Origin: Paenibacillus sp. YYML68
Lineage (GTDB): Bacteria > Bacillota > Bacilli > Paenibacillales > NBRC-103111
Assembly (NCBI RefSeq): GCF_027923405.1
Contig: NZ_BQYI01000001.1
Coordinates: 1,156,501 to 1,220,500, forward strand
DNA length: 64,000 nt
Direction of reading: 5' to 3'
Part shown: positions 17,498-25,666 of the stretch, piece by piece
Numbering within the stretch: the first letter of the stretch is position 1
Layout: the number at the start of each line of letters is the position of its first letter
The notes under the pieces: generated by a model
What the model saw: only the letters and a program-made list of their open reading frames with translations
Database searches by the model: none
Told to the model about the DNA's origin: nothing
Made by a program: the position numbers and the translations under genes

Positions 17498-17518
17498 TTA
17501 TTTGTCTCTGACGGTCAT
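17498..17518 (-). CDS. Possible six-codon leader ORF
   Basis: ATG at 17518 preceded by AAGGAGAAATT encodes MTVRDK then stop, 29 bases before the endonuclease start. The ribosome site is better spaced than that of the main gene. It could be chance or a leader affecting translation. Confidence 0.25.
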   Translation of the reverse strand: MTVRDK

Positions 17519-17551
17519 AATTTCTCCTTAACCTTCAAGGATATGCATGAG

Positions 17552-17589
17552 ATACAATACTATTTTTACAAATATTGAAATTATTGTAT
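17552..17589. promoter_or_regulatory. Dyad ATACAATA...TATTGTAT in endonuclease promoter region
   Basis: Perfect 8-bp inverted repeats separated by 22 AT-rich bases, 80-120 bases upstream of the endonuclease gene. The spacing is too wide for a simple hairpin operator. Possible protein-binding pair or overlapping promoters. Confidence 0.3.
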
Positions 17590-17659
17590 TAACTGTCCGC
17601 TAGAACATACATTCCCTGACAACCATCTGTCCAAACCACAAGGTAATATAAGGGTATAT

Positions 17660-18082
17660 ATGGACATAGAGGAAAGGGTGTTACGTATGTTAGTCGAGCT
17701 GCTGCCGCTGCTGTTTCCAGCCTACCTGCTCACTGGAGCGTGGTATGGCTATACTAGAGTCTCTTATTACAAGCGTGTACTGGCGGAGAACCCGCAGCAA
17801 CAGATTGAGGAGGAGATCGCTCGGCTAGAGCGCAGCCTATCCCGTATGAAAGAAAGTCCCCATCGGCATACGAAGCCTGTGCAGAGCTTGATCAAGCGAT
17901 GCGAGCACAATCTGCAGGAGCTGAAGCAGCTGAAGCCAAGCTTCATGACAGGGCGCATCGAGCTCGTAGTGCTCATTCAACAGGGAATCCAGTTACTAGG
18001 CGAGCAATTCTGGGTCCGCACGTTTATCTATGAGCTGCTGTTCTGGCTGCCGTATAAGCTTTTTTTGTCCAAAGAGGAGTAA
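17660..18082 (+). CDS. Small membrane protein of unknown function
   Basis: 140 residues (or 130 from an in-frame ATG at 17690). N-terminal hydrophobic segment (LVELLPLLFPAYLLTGAWYG), a central charged coiled-coil-like helix pair (QQIEEEIARLERSLSRM, then LIKRCEHNLQELKQLK), and a C-terminal hydrophobic end (FIYELLFWLPYKLFL). The ATG at 17660 has AAGGG five bases upstream. No family recognised. Confidence 0.6.
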   Translation: MDIEERVLRMLVELLPLLFPAYLLTGAWYGYTRVSYYKRVLAENPQQQIEEEIARLERSLSRMKESPHRHTKPVQSLIKRCEHNLQELKQLKPSFMTGRIELVVLIQQGIQLLGEQFWVRTFIYELLFWLPYKLFLSKEE

Positions 18083-18160
18083 AGGTGTAAGTCAGTCTAG
18101 CAACGATATGATACAATTCCAATAGAATTCACTACTAGCTGCCAAAGGATGAACGAACTG

Positions 18161-18490
18161 ATGCCCGTCTATAACAAGCTGGTCCGAGATCGAATACCCG
18201 AGGTCATCGAGGCAAGCGGCAAGCAATGCCGCACTCGGCTGCTCGAGGAAGCAGAGTACAAGCGCGAGCTGATCGCCAAGCTCCATGAGGAGCTTCAGGA
18301 ATATACATCCGCACAGGAGTCGGAGCATGCGCTGGAGGAGCTGGCCGATCTCCTCGAGGTCATACGCGCGCTGTCTGAGGTACATGGCTCCACCTGGGAG
18401 CAGCTCGACGCGTTAAGACAACGAAAGGCGGACGCCCGTGGCGGCTTCCGGGACCGGGTGTACCTTATTGATGTCGAAGACCGCGCTTAA
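18161..18490 (+). CDS. MazG-like nucleoside triphosphate/PRA pyrophosphohydrolase
   Basis: 109 residues; the ATG at 18161 is chosen because AAAGG sits 12 bases upstream, whereas the ATG at 18149 abuts it. The opening PVYNKLVRDRIPEVI and the metal-binding helix pattern (LHEELQEYT, then ALEELADLLEVIRAL) define the all-alpha MazG/phosphoribosyl-ATP pyrophosphohydrolase-like superfamily. Members hydrolyse NTPs or related nucleotides to NMP and pyrophosphate and are common in phage-defence neighbourhoods. Its 3' end overlaps the helicase start by 20 bases, so the two are co-translated. Confidence 0.85.
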   Translation: MPVYNKLVRDRIPEVIEASGKQCRTRLLEEAEYKRELIAKLHEELQEYTSAQESEHALEELADLLEVIRALSEVHGSTWEQLDALRQRKADARGGFRDRVYLIDVEDRA

Positions 18491-20921
18491 CATTAAGCTC
18501 ATCACCGAGAATCTGGCCGATGAGCTCATCAGCGGCATGCAGCATGCCTCCGGCATCTACATCATGACCTCGTTCGTCATGCAGTCGGGCGTACGTCTGC
18601 TGGCGCCTCACCTGAAGCGTGCAATCGAGCGCGGAGCCGAGGTCAAGGTGCTCGCTGGAGACTACCTGTTCGTCACCCAGCCCGAGGGGCTGCGTGCTCT
18701 ATGTGCGATCGATGCACGGCTCGAGGCGAGGCTGTGGCGCAGCATGGGCACGTCGTTCCACCCGAAGGCGTACCTGTTCGACTACGACAATGGGGAAGGG
18801 CTGCTCATCGTCGGCTCGTCTAATTTTTCCATGTCGGCGATGCGGATGGGGATGGAATGGAACCTCGCAATGAATGCGAGGGCGGAGCCGTATACGTTCC
18901 AGGTCGCGCTGGAGAAGTTCATGCATAACTTCTACCACGAGTCGACGCTGCCGCTCAACGAGCACACGATCGCAAGCTACGAAGAGGAATATCGGACCTG
19001 TCATCGCCACAATCCCGAGCTCACCCGCATGATCACCGAGCTCGAGGAGGAGGAATACCAGACGGAGCGCGAAGGAGGCACGGTTGACGACACAGCTGAC
19101 GCTACCGATACCGCCCCGATTGCGCCTCGCTTCGCCCAGATCGATGCGCTGGAGGCGCTCGAGCGAACGCTTGAGGAGGAATATGACAAGGCGATGGTCG
19201 TCATGGCGACCGGTCTTGGCAAGACGTACTTGGCTGGCTTCTTCGCCGAGCGGTTCGAGCGGGTGCTGTTCGTCGCGCATCGGGAGGAGATTCTGCACCA
19301 GGCGAAGCGGTCGTTCCAGCGTATTATGCCGGATCGCAGCCTCGGTCTCTATAACGGGACGGTCAAGGAGGGGGATGCCGACTGTGTGTTCGCTTCGATC
19401 TATACGCTCGGGATGAAAAAGCACCGCGAGTCGTTCGCCCCCGATCGGTTCGATCTGATCGTCGTCGACGAGTTCCATCATGCGGCTGCCTCGTCGTATC
19501 AATCGGTCATACGATACTTCCAGCCGACGTTCCTGCTCGGCATTACCGCGACACCCGATCGGATGGATGGCAAAGATGTGTACGCCCTCTGCGACGGCAA
19601 TGTAGCGTACCAGATTCACTTCATCGAGGCGATTCGTCGCGGCTGGCTGTCGCCGTTCCACTATTACGGCGTGTACGACGATACCGATTATTCGTCGATC
19701 CGCTGGCTCGGCTCGCATTACGATGACGAGCAGCTCACCGCCGCCCAGCTGAAGCAGTCGCTGGCGGACAAGATCTATGGCGCATGGAGCGAGCATAAGC
19801 AGACACGGACGATTAGCTTCTGCTCGTCGATTCGGCAGGCGGATTTTTTGGCGGAATATTATGAAGAGAGAGGCGTTCGAGCCGTCAGTCTTCACTCCAG
19901 TACAGTCGGTGTAACGCGGGAGGAGGCGATCCAGCGGCTGACGAGCGGGGAGCTCGACGTCATCTTCACGGTCGATCTGTTCAATGAAGGAGTAGACATC
20001 CCGAGTGTCGATACGCTGCTGTTCGTTCGTCCGACCGAATCACTCACCGTGTTCACGCAGCAGGTCGGACGGGGACTTCGCTTGTTCGAGCAGAAGACGC
20101 ACTGCACGATTATTGACCTGATCGGCAACTACCGAAATGCGGATGTGAAGCTGAGCTTGTTCTCGAGCGGCGCGGAGGCGAAGGGGAAGGCGGCCAAGGA
20201 GGCGGTGCTGCCTTCTGTACCGGCGGGCTGTGAGCTGAACCTGGAGACGGCGGTGATCAGTCTGCTGGACGAGCTTAGCCGCAAGAAGCTGCCGCACCGC
20301 GACAAGCTGCATCGGTCGTTCCTCGATGTGAAGCACGAGCTAGGACGTATTCCGACGTATCTGGAGCTGCATCTGTACGGCAGGTCGAACAGCTGGGAAT
20401 ACCGCAGCGAGTTCGGCTCGTATGCTGGTTTCCTTCACTGGGCGGAATGCTTAACCGAGGACGAGCAGGAGGCGTACTACGAGCACGAAGCTTGGCTGCG
20501 CGACGTCGAGAAGACGGTCATGACGAAGAGCTACAAGATGATCGTGCTCCTCTACATGGTGGAGCGGGGTCCGGAGCAGTGGTGGAGGCCGGTTACTCCG
20601 CTGGAGGTCGCGCCGTTCTTCCATCGCTATCTGACGGAGAAGGAGCATCGCAGACGGATCGATTTCTCCGATCAAGATTCGAGGAAGCTGTGGGACTATA
20701 ACGAGGCTACCGTCAGCAAGCTCATCGCGCGCATGCCGATGACGAAGTGGGCCGAAGCCCGCGGAAGCATGTCGACCTTCGAGGATGGGGTATTCGGTCT
20801 GCGGCTTGAGCTGGCGCCTGAGCATCGTGCCATCGTGTACCAATGGACGAGGGACATCTGCCTATACCGGCTGCACGTGCATTACGAGCGCAAGGAGCAG
20901 AAGCAGGGGCTGCTGCAGTGA
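18471..20921 (+). CDS. PLD-nuclease/superfamily-2 helicase (first of tandem pair)
   Basis: 816 residues from the ATG at 18471, inside the end of the MazG-like gene. Residues about 1-150 form a phospholipase-D-like nuclease with HxKx4D (His97, Lys99, Asp104) and GSSN (Asn118). The helicase core follows: Walker A ATGLGKT (246-252), DEFHH (from 333), motif III GITATPDR, motif V DLFNEGVDIPSVD and motif VI QQVGRGLRL. The C-terminal 200 residues hold a separate domain (KHELGRIPTYLELHLYG, then FGSYAGFLHWA) that is not DUF3427. One PLD motif per chain suggests it acts as a dimer. ATP-driven nucleic-acid remodelling coupled to cleavage is the likely activity. Confidence 0.88.
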   Translation: MSKTALNIKLITENLADELISGMQHASGIYIMTSFVMQSGVRLLAPHLKRAIERGAEVKVLAGDYLFVTQPEGLRALCAIDARLEARLWRSMGTSFHPKAYLFDYDNGEGLLIVGSSNFSMSAMRMGMEWNLAMNARAEPYTFQVALEKFMHNFYHESTLPLNEHTIASYEEEYRTCHRHNPELTRMITELEEEEYQTEREGGTVDDTADATDTAPIAPRFAQIDALEALERTLEEEYDKAMVVMATGLGKTYLAGFFAERFERVLFVAHREEILHQAKRSFQRIMPDRSLGLYNGTVKEGDADCVFASIYTLGMKKHRESFAPDRFDLIVVDEFHHAAASSYQSVIRYFQPTFLLGITATPDRMDGKDVYALCDGNVAYQIHFIEAIRRGWLSPFHYYGVYDDTDYSSIRWLGSHYDDEQLTAAQLKQSLADKIYGAWSEHKQTRTISFCSSIRQADFLAEYYEERGVRAVSLHSSTVGVTREEAIQRLTSGELDVIFTVDLFNEGVDIPSVDTLLFVRPTESLTVFTQQVGRGLRLFEQKTHCTIIDLIGNYRNADVKLSLFSSGAEAKGKAAKEAVLPSVPAGCELNLETAVISLLDELSRKKLPHRDKLHRSFLDVKHELGRIPTYLELHLYGRSNSWEYRSEFGSYAGFLHWAECLTEDEQEAYYEHEAWLRDVEKTVMTKSYKMIVLLYMVERGPEQWWRPVTPLEVAPFFHRYLTEKEHRRRIDFSDQDSRKLWDYNEATVSKLIARMPMTKWAEARGSMSTFEDGVFGLRLELAPEHRAIVYQWTRDICLYRLHVHYERKEQKQGLLQ

Positions 20922-20969
20922 CATGCAACGAATGAGCCCTGTTACGATTCGAGTAAAATGAGGTGTTCT

Positions 20970-23900
20970 ATGAAGCAAGGATTGTACGAACAGATCATCA
21001 ATACGGTGACGCGCAGTCAGCTGGCTGCGCTCGACCCAGCCCAGTACGACATCGGCATCGAGCCGCTCGATGCGGAGGAGGCGCGGAAGCAGCTGTCGAG
21101 ATATCTCGCGTCAGTGACTCGAAGGGCGCTGAAGCTCATTCGTGAGCAGCACGGCGACGATGCGGATGCGCTGCTGCTGCAGGTGCGCGCGTGCAACGAT
21201 ATTATCGCGGTGCTGCGAAGTGCGCTAGGCTCGGAGGAGCTGCAGGAATGGCAGCTCGATGAGCGGGGCGAGGTGCTCACCTACATCTACGCGAAGCTGA
21301 ACCATATACGCAGCGTCAAGGAGACGAAGGTGCTGCGGCCGGTGACGCCGCTGTCCCAGAGCTCGTTGTTCACCGGCTCGCAGGCGGAGCCGAACATGAT
21401 GAGCGAGCTCAAGGCGGAGATTATGACGGCCGATCAGGTGGAGCTGCTCGTGTCGTTCATCAAGTGGAGCGGGCTGCGTTGTCTGATGGAGCAGCTGGAC
21501 CATTTTACTTCACGTGGGGGAAGATTGCGGGTCATTACGACGACGTACATGGAGGCGACCGACTACAAGGCGGTCATGGAGCTGTGCCAGCTGCCGAACA
21601 CCGAGGTGAAAATCTCGTACGACACGAACCGGACGCGGCTGCATGCGAAGGCGTACGTGTTCAAGCGGGATACCGGCTTCACGACGGCGTACGTCGGCTC
21701 CTCGAATCTGTCGAATCCGGCGCTGACGAGCGGGCTCGAATGGAACCTGAAGGTGACGGAGAAGGATGCCTACGATGTGCTGAAGAAGATCGAAGCGACG
21801 TTCGAGAGCTATTGGAACGACCGTGAGTTCAAGAGCTTCTCGGCTGCGGACGAGGAGCATCAGCAGCTGCTGAAGCAAGCGCTCGGCAAGAAGAAGGCGC
21901 AGGAGTCAGAGTCAGGCAAGCTCATCTTCTCGTTCAATCTGACGCCGTACGATTACCAGAAAGAAATTCTTGAGAAACTGGAGGCGGAGCGAGTTCTCTA
22001 CGGCCGAACGCGCAACCTGCTGGTGGCGGCGACGGGCGTCGGCAAGACGGTCATCTCGGCGTTCGACTACAAGCGCTTCGCCGGGCGTCAGCAGAGGGCC
22101 CGTCTGCTGTTCGTTGCCCATCGCGAGGAGATTCTGAAGCAGAGTCTCGATACGTTCCGCTTCATTCTGAAGGATCTGAACTTCGGGGAGCTTCACGTCG
22201 GCAGTCATGAGGCAGATTCACTGGACCATCTGTTCATCAGCATCCAGAGCTTCAACACGCTCAGGCTGGCCGAGCGCACGACCGCGGATTATTATGACTA
22301 CATCGTTGTCGATGAATTTCACCATGCCGCGGCGCCCTCGTACCAGAGGCTGCTGTCCCACTATGAGCCGCGCATTCTGCTCGGACTGACGGCGACGCCG
22401 GAGCGGATGGACGGCAAGAGCATTCTGCATCACTTCGACGATACGATCGCTGCGGAGATTCGGCTGACCGATGCGATCGATCGGAAGCTGCTCTGTCCGT
22501 TCCAATATTTCGGCGTGACGGACAGCGTCGATCTGACTCAGGTGAAGTGGTCGCGGCGAGGCTACGATCTGCAGGAGCTCGAGAACTTGTACACGCACAA
22601 CAAAATTCGCGCCAGCCAAATCTTGAACAGTCTGAAGAAATATGTGACGGACCTCGACGAGGTGAAGGCGCTAGGCTTCTGCGTCAGCGTCGAGCATGCG
22701 CTCTATATGGCGAAGGTGTTCCAGGACGCAGGGATTGCGGCGATGGCGCTGCATGGCAAGTCGAGCGACGAGGAGCGCAGCACGGCGAAGGCTCGTCTTG
22801 TGATGGGTGAGATCAAGGTGATCTTCGTCGTCGATCTGTACAACGAAGGGGTCGACATTCCCGAGATCAACACGGTGCTGTTCCTGCGGCCTACGGAGAG
22901 CTTGACCGTGTTTCTGCAGCAGCTGGGGCGCGGGCTTCGATTGGCCGACGGCAAGGAATGCTTGACGGTGCTGGATTTCATCGGACAGGCGCATAAGGAG
23001 TACAGCTTCCAGGAGAAATTCCGGGCGCTGCTCGGCAAGACGAAGCATTCGGTGCAGCATTACGTCGAGCACGGATTCTCCAGTCTGCCGCGCGGCAGCT
23101 TCATCCAGCTGGAGAAGCAGGCGCAGGACTACATTCTGCGCAACCTGAAGCAGACGACGATCAACCGCAAGAGTCTCGTTAGCAAGCTGAAATATTTCGC
23201 TGACGACACAGGCCTAAGTGTCACACTGGATCACTTCACGCGGTACTACGGCATGAGTGTGCATGAGCTGTACGGCGGGCGTACGGGCAACCGGACGCTG
23301 CGCGGCCTGATGGCGGAGGCGGGCTTAATCGAGCCGTTCCACTTCGAGCATATGGATACGCTCGTGAAGCGGATGCCGGCCTTGCTGAGCATCAACTCGC
23401 GGAGATGGCTGCAATTTCTGATCGCGTATCTGGAGGAAGGGAGGCCGGTGCAGACCGAGGAGGAGCGTCTGATGCTGAACATGTTCTACTACACGTTCTA
23501 CCGGTCCGAGCCGCACAAGCAAGGGTTCCGGGACGTGCAGCAGGCGGTGCAGACTATTACAGCATGTAAACCTTTCAGGGAAGAAATGATTGAGGTGCTT
23601 AAGTATAATGAAGCTCATCTTCGCTTCGTCGATCGCCGTAATGAGCTGCCATACGCCTGTCCGCTGGATCTACACTGCACGTATTCGACTGATCAGGTGC
23701 TCGCGGCGTTCGGCTATTGGAACGAGGAGAAGGCGCCGGCGTTCCGCGAGGGCGTGAAATATTTCGAGGACAAGGGGACCGACATCTTCTTCATCACGCT
23801 GCAGAAGTCGGACAAGGACTTCTCGCCGTCGACGCTGTACGAGGATTATGCGATCAATGAGCGACTGTTTCATTGGCAGACGCAGAGCCGCATCTCCGAG

Positions 23901-24128
23901 GAGACGAATACGGCGAGGCGGTACATCCGCCACAAGGAGACAGGCAACCGGATTCTGTTGTTCGTGAGGGAGTACAAGGAGGAGCACAGCTTCACGTCGC
24001 CGTTCACCTTCTTAGGAGAAGCGGAGTATGTGAGGCACTCGGGTAGCAAGCCGATGAGCTTCGTATGGAGGTTGAAGGAAGAGATGCCACCGGAGCTCGT
24101 GCCGGTGGCGAATAAGGCGATTGGGTAG
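20970..24128 (+). CDS. PLD-nuclease/superfamily-2 helicase with DUF3427 (second of tandem pair)
   Basis: 1052 residues; the ATG at 20970 has GAGGTG just upstream (the ATG at 20958 has no site). Layout: helical N-terminus (1-130), PLD-like nuclease with HxK (His225, Lys227) and GSSN (Asn246), helicase with ATGVGKT (354-360), DEFHHAAAPSYQ, GLTATPERMDG and QQLGRGLRL, a middle helical domain, and DUF3427 from about 893 (ACPLDLHCTYSTDQVLAAFG, then FHWQTQSR). The HxK motif is followed by Lys where HelA has Asp (HAKAYVFK). Lies 48 bases behind the first helicase, so one operon. The two share the PLD-helicase core but differ at the C-terminus. Confidence 0.9.
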   Translation: MKQGLYEQIINTVTRSQLAALDPAQYDIGIEPLDAEEARKQLSRYLASVTRRALKLIREQHGDDADALLLQVRACNDIIAVLRSALGSEELQEWQLDERGEVLTYIYAKLNHIRSVKETKVLRPVTPLSQSSLFTGSQAEPNMMSELKAEIMTADQVELLVSFIKWSGLRCLMEQLDHFTSRGGRLRVITTTYMEATDYKAVMELCQLPNTEVKISYDTNRTRLHAKAYVFKRDTGFTTAYVGSSNLSNPALTSGLEWNLKVTEKDAYDVLKKIEATFESYWNDREFKSFSAADEEHQQLLKQALGKKKAQESESGKLIFSFNLTPYDYQKEILEKLEAERVLYGRTRNLLVAATGVGKTVISAFDYKRFAGRQQRARLLFVAHREEILKQSLDTFRFILKDLNFGELHVGSHEADSLDHLFISIQSFNTLRLAERTTADYYDYIVVDEFHHAAAPSYQRLLSHYEPRILLGLTATPERMDGKSILHHFDDTIAAEIRLTDAIDRKLLCPFQYFGVTDSVDLTQVKWSRRGYDLQELENLYTHNKIRASQILNSLKKYVTDLDEVKALGFCVSVEHALYMAKVFQDAGIAAMALHGKSSDEERSTAKARLVMGEIKVIFVVDLYNEGVDIPEINTVLFLRPTESLTVFLQQLGRGLRLADGKECLTVLDFIGQAHKEYSFQEKFRALLGKTKHSVQHYVEHGFSSLPRGSFIQLEKQAQDYILRNLKQTTINRKSLVSKLKYFADDTGLSVTLDHFTRYYGMSVHELYGGRTGNRTLRGLMAEAGLIEPFHFEHMDTLVKRMPALLSINSRRWLQFLIAYLEEGRPVQTEEERLMLNMFYYTFYRSEPHKQGFRDVQQAVQTITACKPFREEMIEVLKYNEAHLRFVDRRNELPYACPLDLHCTYSTDQVLAAFGYWNEEKAPAFREGVKYFEDKGTDIFFITLQKSDKDFSPSTLYEDYAINERLFHWQTQSRISEETNTARRYIRHKETGNRILLFVREYKEEHSFTSPFTFLGEAEYVRHSGSKPMSFVWRLKEEMPPELVPVANKAIG

Positions 24129-24207
24129 ATGGGGCTGGGCTGTGGCTGGCGCTGGCGCGTTGCTAGAAGCGGAAAGACGGCAGCTCAGACATTAACCCCT
24201 CATCCCT

Positions 24208-24609
24208 CTACCCGCCTGCTCGCTTCCTCAGCTCTTCGATCGTTGGCAGGTCGGCTGGCGCCCATTCCAAGGCGTCGAGCTCGTTGATCGAGAGCCAGAC
24301 GAGCTTCTCATGCTCCTTCGGGATCGGCTCGCCGTTGATGATCGCAGCCTCGTAGGTGATGAGCCTGACGCGGACGGTCGGGTAATCGTGCGTAATGTCG
24401 GCGATGAGTGCCCCGACCTCGATGGTGCAATCGAGCTCCTCCTCGATTTCGCGGACGAGGCTTTGCTCCGGCGCTTCGCCGGGCTCGATCTTGCCTCCAG
24501 GGAATTCCCATAGTCCTGGAAGGGACATCTTATGCGAGCGAAGTGCGCAGAGCACTTCGTTCTTTGCGTTGTATATAACTGCTCCGACGACGTCGACTTG
24601 CTTCAGCAT
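24208..24609 (-). CDS. Nudix hydrolase, 8-oxo-dGTP diphosphatase-like (MutT)
   Basis: 133 residues; AAAGGAG seven bases before the ATG. The Nudix box is complete (GGKIEPGE, then REIEEELDC, matching Gx5Ex7REUxEExGU except that the final Gly is replaced). The front motif LPGLWEFPGG resembles MutT/CTP pyrophosphohydrolases that sanitise oxidised or modified dNTPs. It converges on the DUF3427 helicase gene with 79 bases between, so it is a neighbour, not part of that operon. Nudix genes next to DUF3427 helicases are familiar from other genomes by recall. Confidence 0.88.
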   Translation of the reverse strand: MLKQVDVVGAVIYNAKNEVLCALRSHKMSLPGLWEFPGGKIEPGEAPEQSLVREIEEELDCTIEVGALIADITHDYPTVRVRLITYEAAIINGEPIPKEHEKLVWLSINELDALEWAPADLPTIEELRKRAGG

Positions 24610-24647
24610 GGGGAGGCTCCTTTGGTATAAGAGTTGAAGGGTGTAGC

Positions 24648-25490
24648 TTGGAAGTGTATGTCAATCAGGATAGCAGCGGGGACGGGACAGGTCAAGCTGT
24701 TCCAGGAGCGCTCCGCTCTGAAATGTATCCATTCTATAATGGTGAATATGGTATAATGGTCTTGTTCGTGAATATACACGCCAAGACGGCGGACGGTAAG
24801 CTGGTAAATATCGAAATCCAGCTCTTCAACCGCTACGATATGGAGAAACGAACGCTCTATTACTGGAGCAAAATGTTCACCGCGCAGCTAACCGAGGGCA
24901 AGCCATACCGAGACCTGCGTAAGACGATTGCGATTAATATCGTGAACTTTGATTATATCGATAATGAACGATTCCATAACGTATTTCATTTGCGCGAAGA
25001 CGAGACCGACGTCGTCCTGACCGACTTGATCGAGATTCATTTTTTGGAGCTGCCCAAGCTGGAGCAGGAGAGAGAAACGCTGAACAATAAGCTGGTGAAG
25101 TGGTTGCTTTTTCTCAAGGGAGTCCAAAAAGAACGATGGGGGGAATTGTCGATGAATGAACCGACACTGCGCAAAGCGATGGATACACTGGAATTTCTCA
25201 GTCAAGACCGAGAAGCGCGCCAGCTCTATGAAATGCGTCAGAAGGCACTGCATGACGAAGTGTCTATGATCCTAGGGGCAAAAGAAGAAGGCAGGGCACA
25301 AGGCAGAGCAGAAGGCAGAGCAGAAGGTAAGGAAGAAGGTAGGGAAGAGGGTAAGGAAGAAGGTAGTCGGGAACGAGCATTATCGGTTGCGAAAAACCTG
25401 TTGAGCATGGGCTTAAGTACGGAAATGATTATGCAGGCGACAGGCTTAACAAGACAGGAGATCGAGAAGTTAAACGATCAAGTTCATTGA
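24648..25490 (+). pseudogene. Rpn-family PD-(D/E)XK nuclease (putative transposase), 5'-truncated
   Basis: From about 24765 the frame reads like the Rpn/PF12784 family (HAKTADGKLVNIEIQLFNRY, then KRTLYYWSKMFTAQLTEG, then KTIAINIVNFDY), with the usual C-terminal EGRAxGRAEG charged repeats and a final short helix. The family's first 60-70 residues, including the conserved start (usually a PTxDxVFKxxFG block), are missing. The preceding 35 codons do not resemble it, and the catalytic Asp expected in the LDIxA strand reads Asn (FVNIHA). Probably an inactive remnant. Family members promote recombination and are mobile-like. Confidence 0.75.
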
Positions 25491-25584
25491 GTTGCCACGT
25501 GCGTGTGAGCTACGTCGCTTTCACGAAAGAATTGGAGTGGAGGAGGTTATTTCCACCGCAGTGCTTATGCTGCGCGCTCTATGG

Positions 25585-25630
25585 CCACATACTCGGATAC
25601 GGCAAGTGTATCTGAGTATGTGGTATTTCT
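25585..25630 (+). terminator. Terminator downstream of the Rpn remnant
   Basis: Arms CCACATACTCGGATAC / GTATCTGAGTATGTGG (one GT pair) with a short loop, followed by TATTTCTTT. Confidence 0.75.
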
Positions 25631-25666
25631 TTATGCTTAGTAACATAGTGATAGCGAACATGTGTT

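Noticed and set aside
18699-19895. 398-codon minus-strand frame
   Set aside because: Antisense shadow of the first PLD-helicase; Arg/Leu-rich low-information translation produced by GC-rich codon bias.
18161-24128. Known named defence systems such as DISARM or Mokosh type II
   Set aside because: DISARM needs a methyltransferase and DrmAB; Mokosh uses a COG1112-type helicase. Neither matches these SF2/DUF3427 proteins.
25585-25623. Terminal inverted repeats of a transposon around the Rpn remnant
   Set aside because: The inverted repeats are adjacent arms of one hairpin with a short loop, so a terminator explains them; no matching copy flanks the gene upstream.
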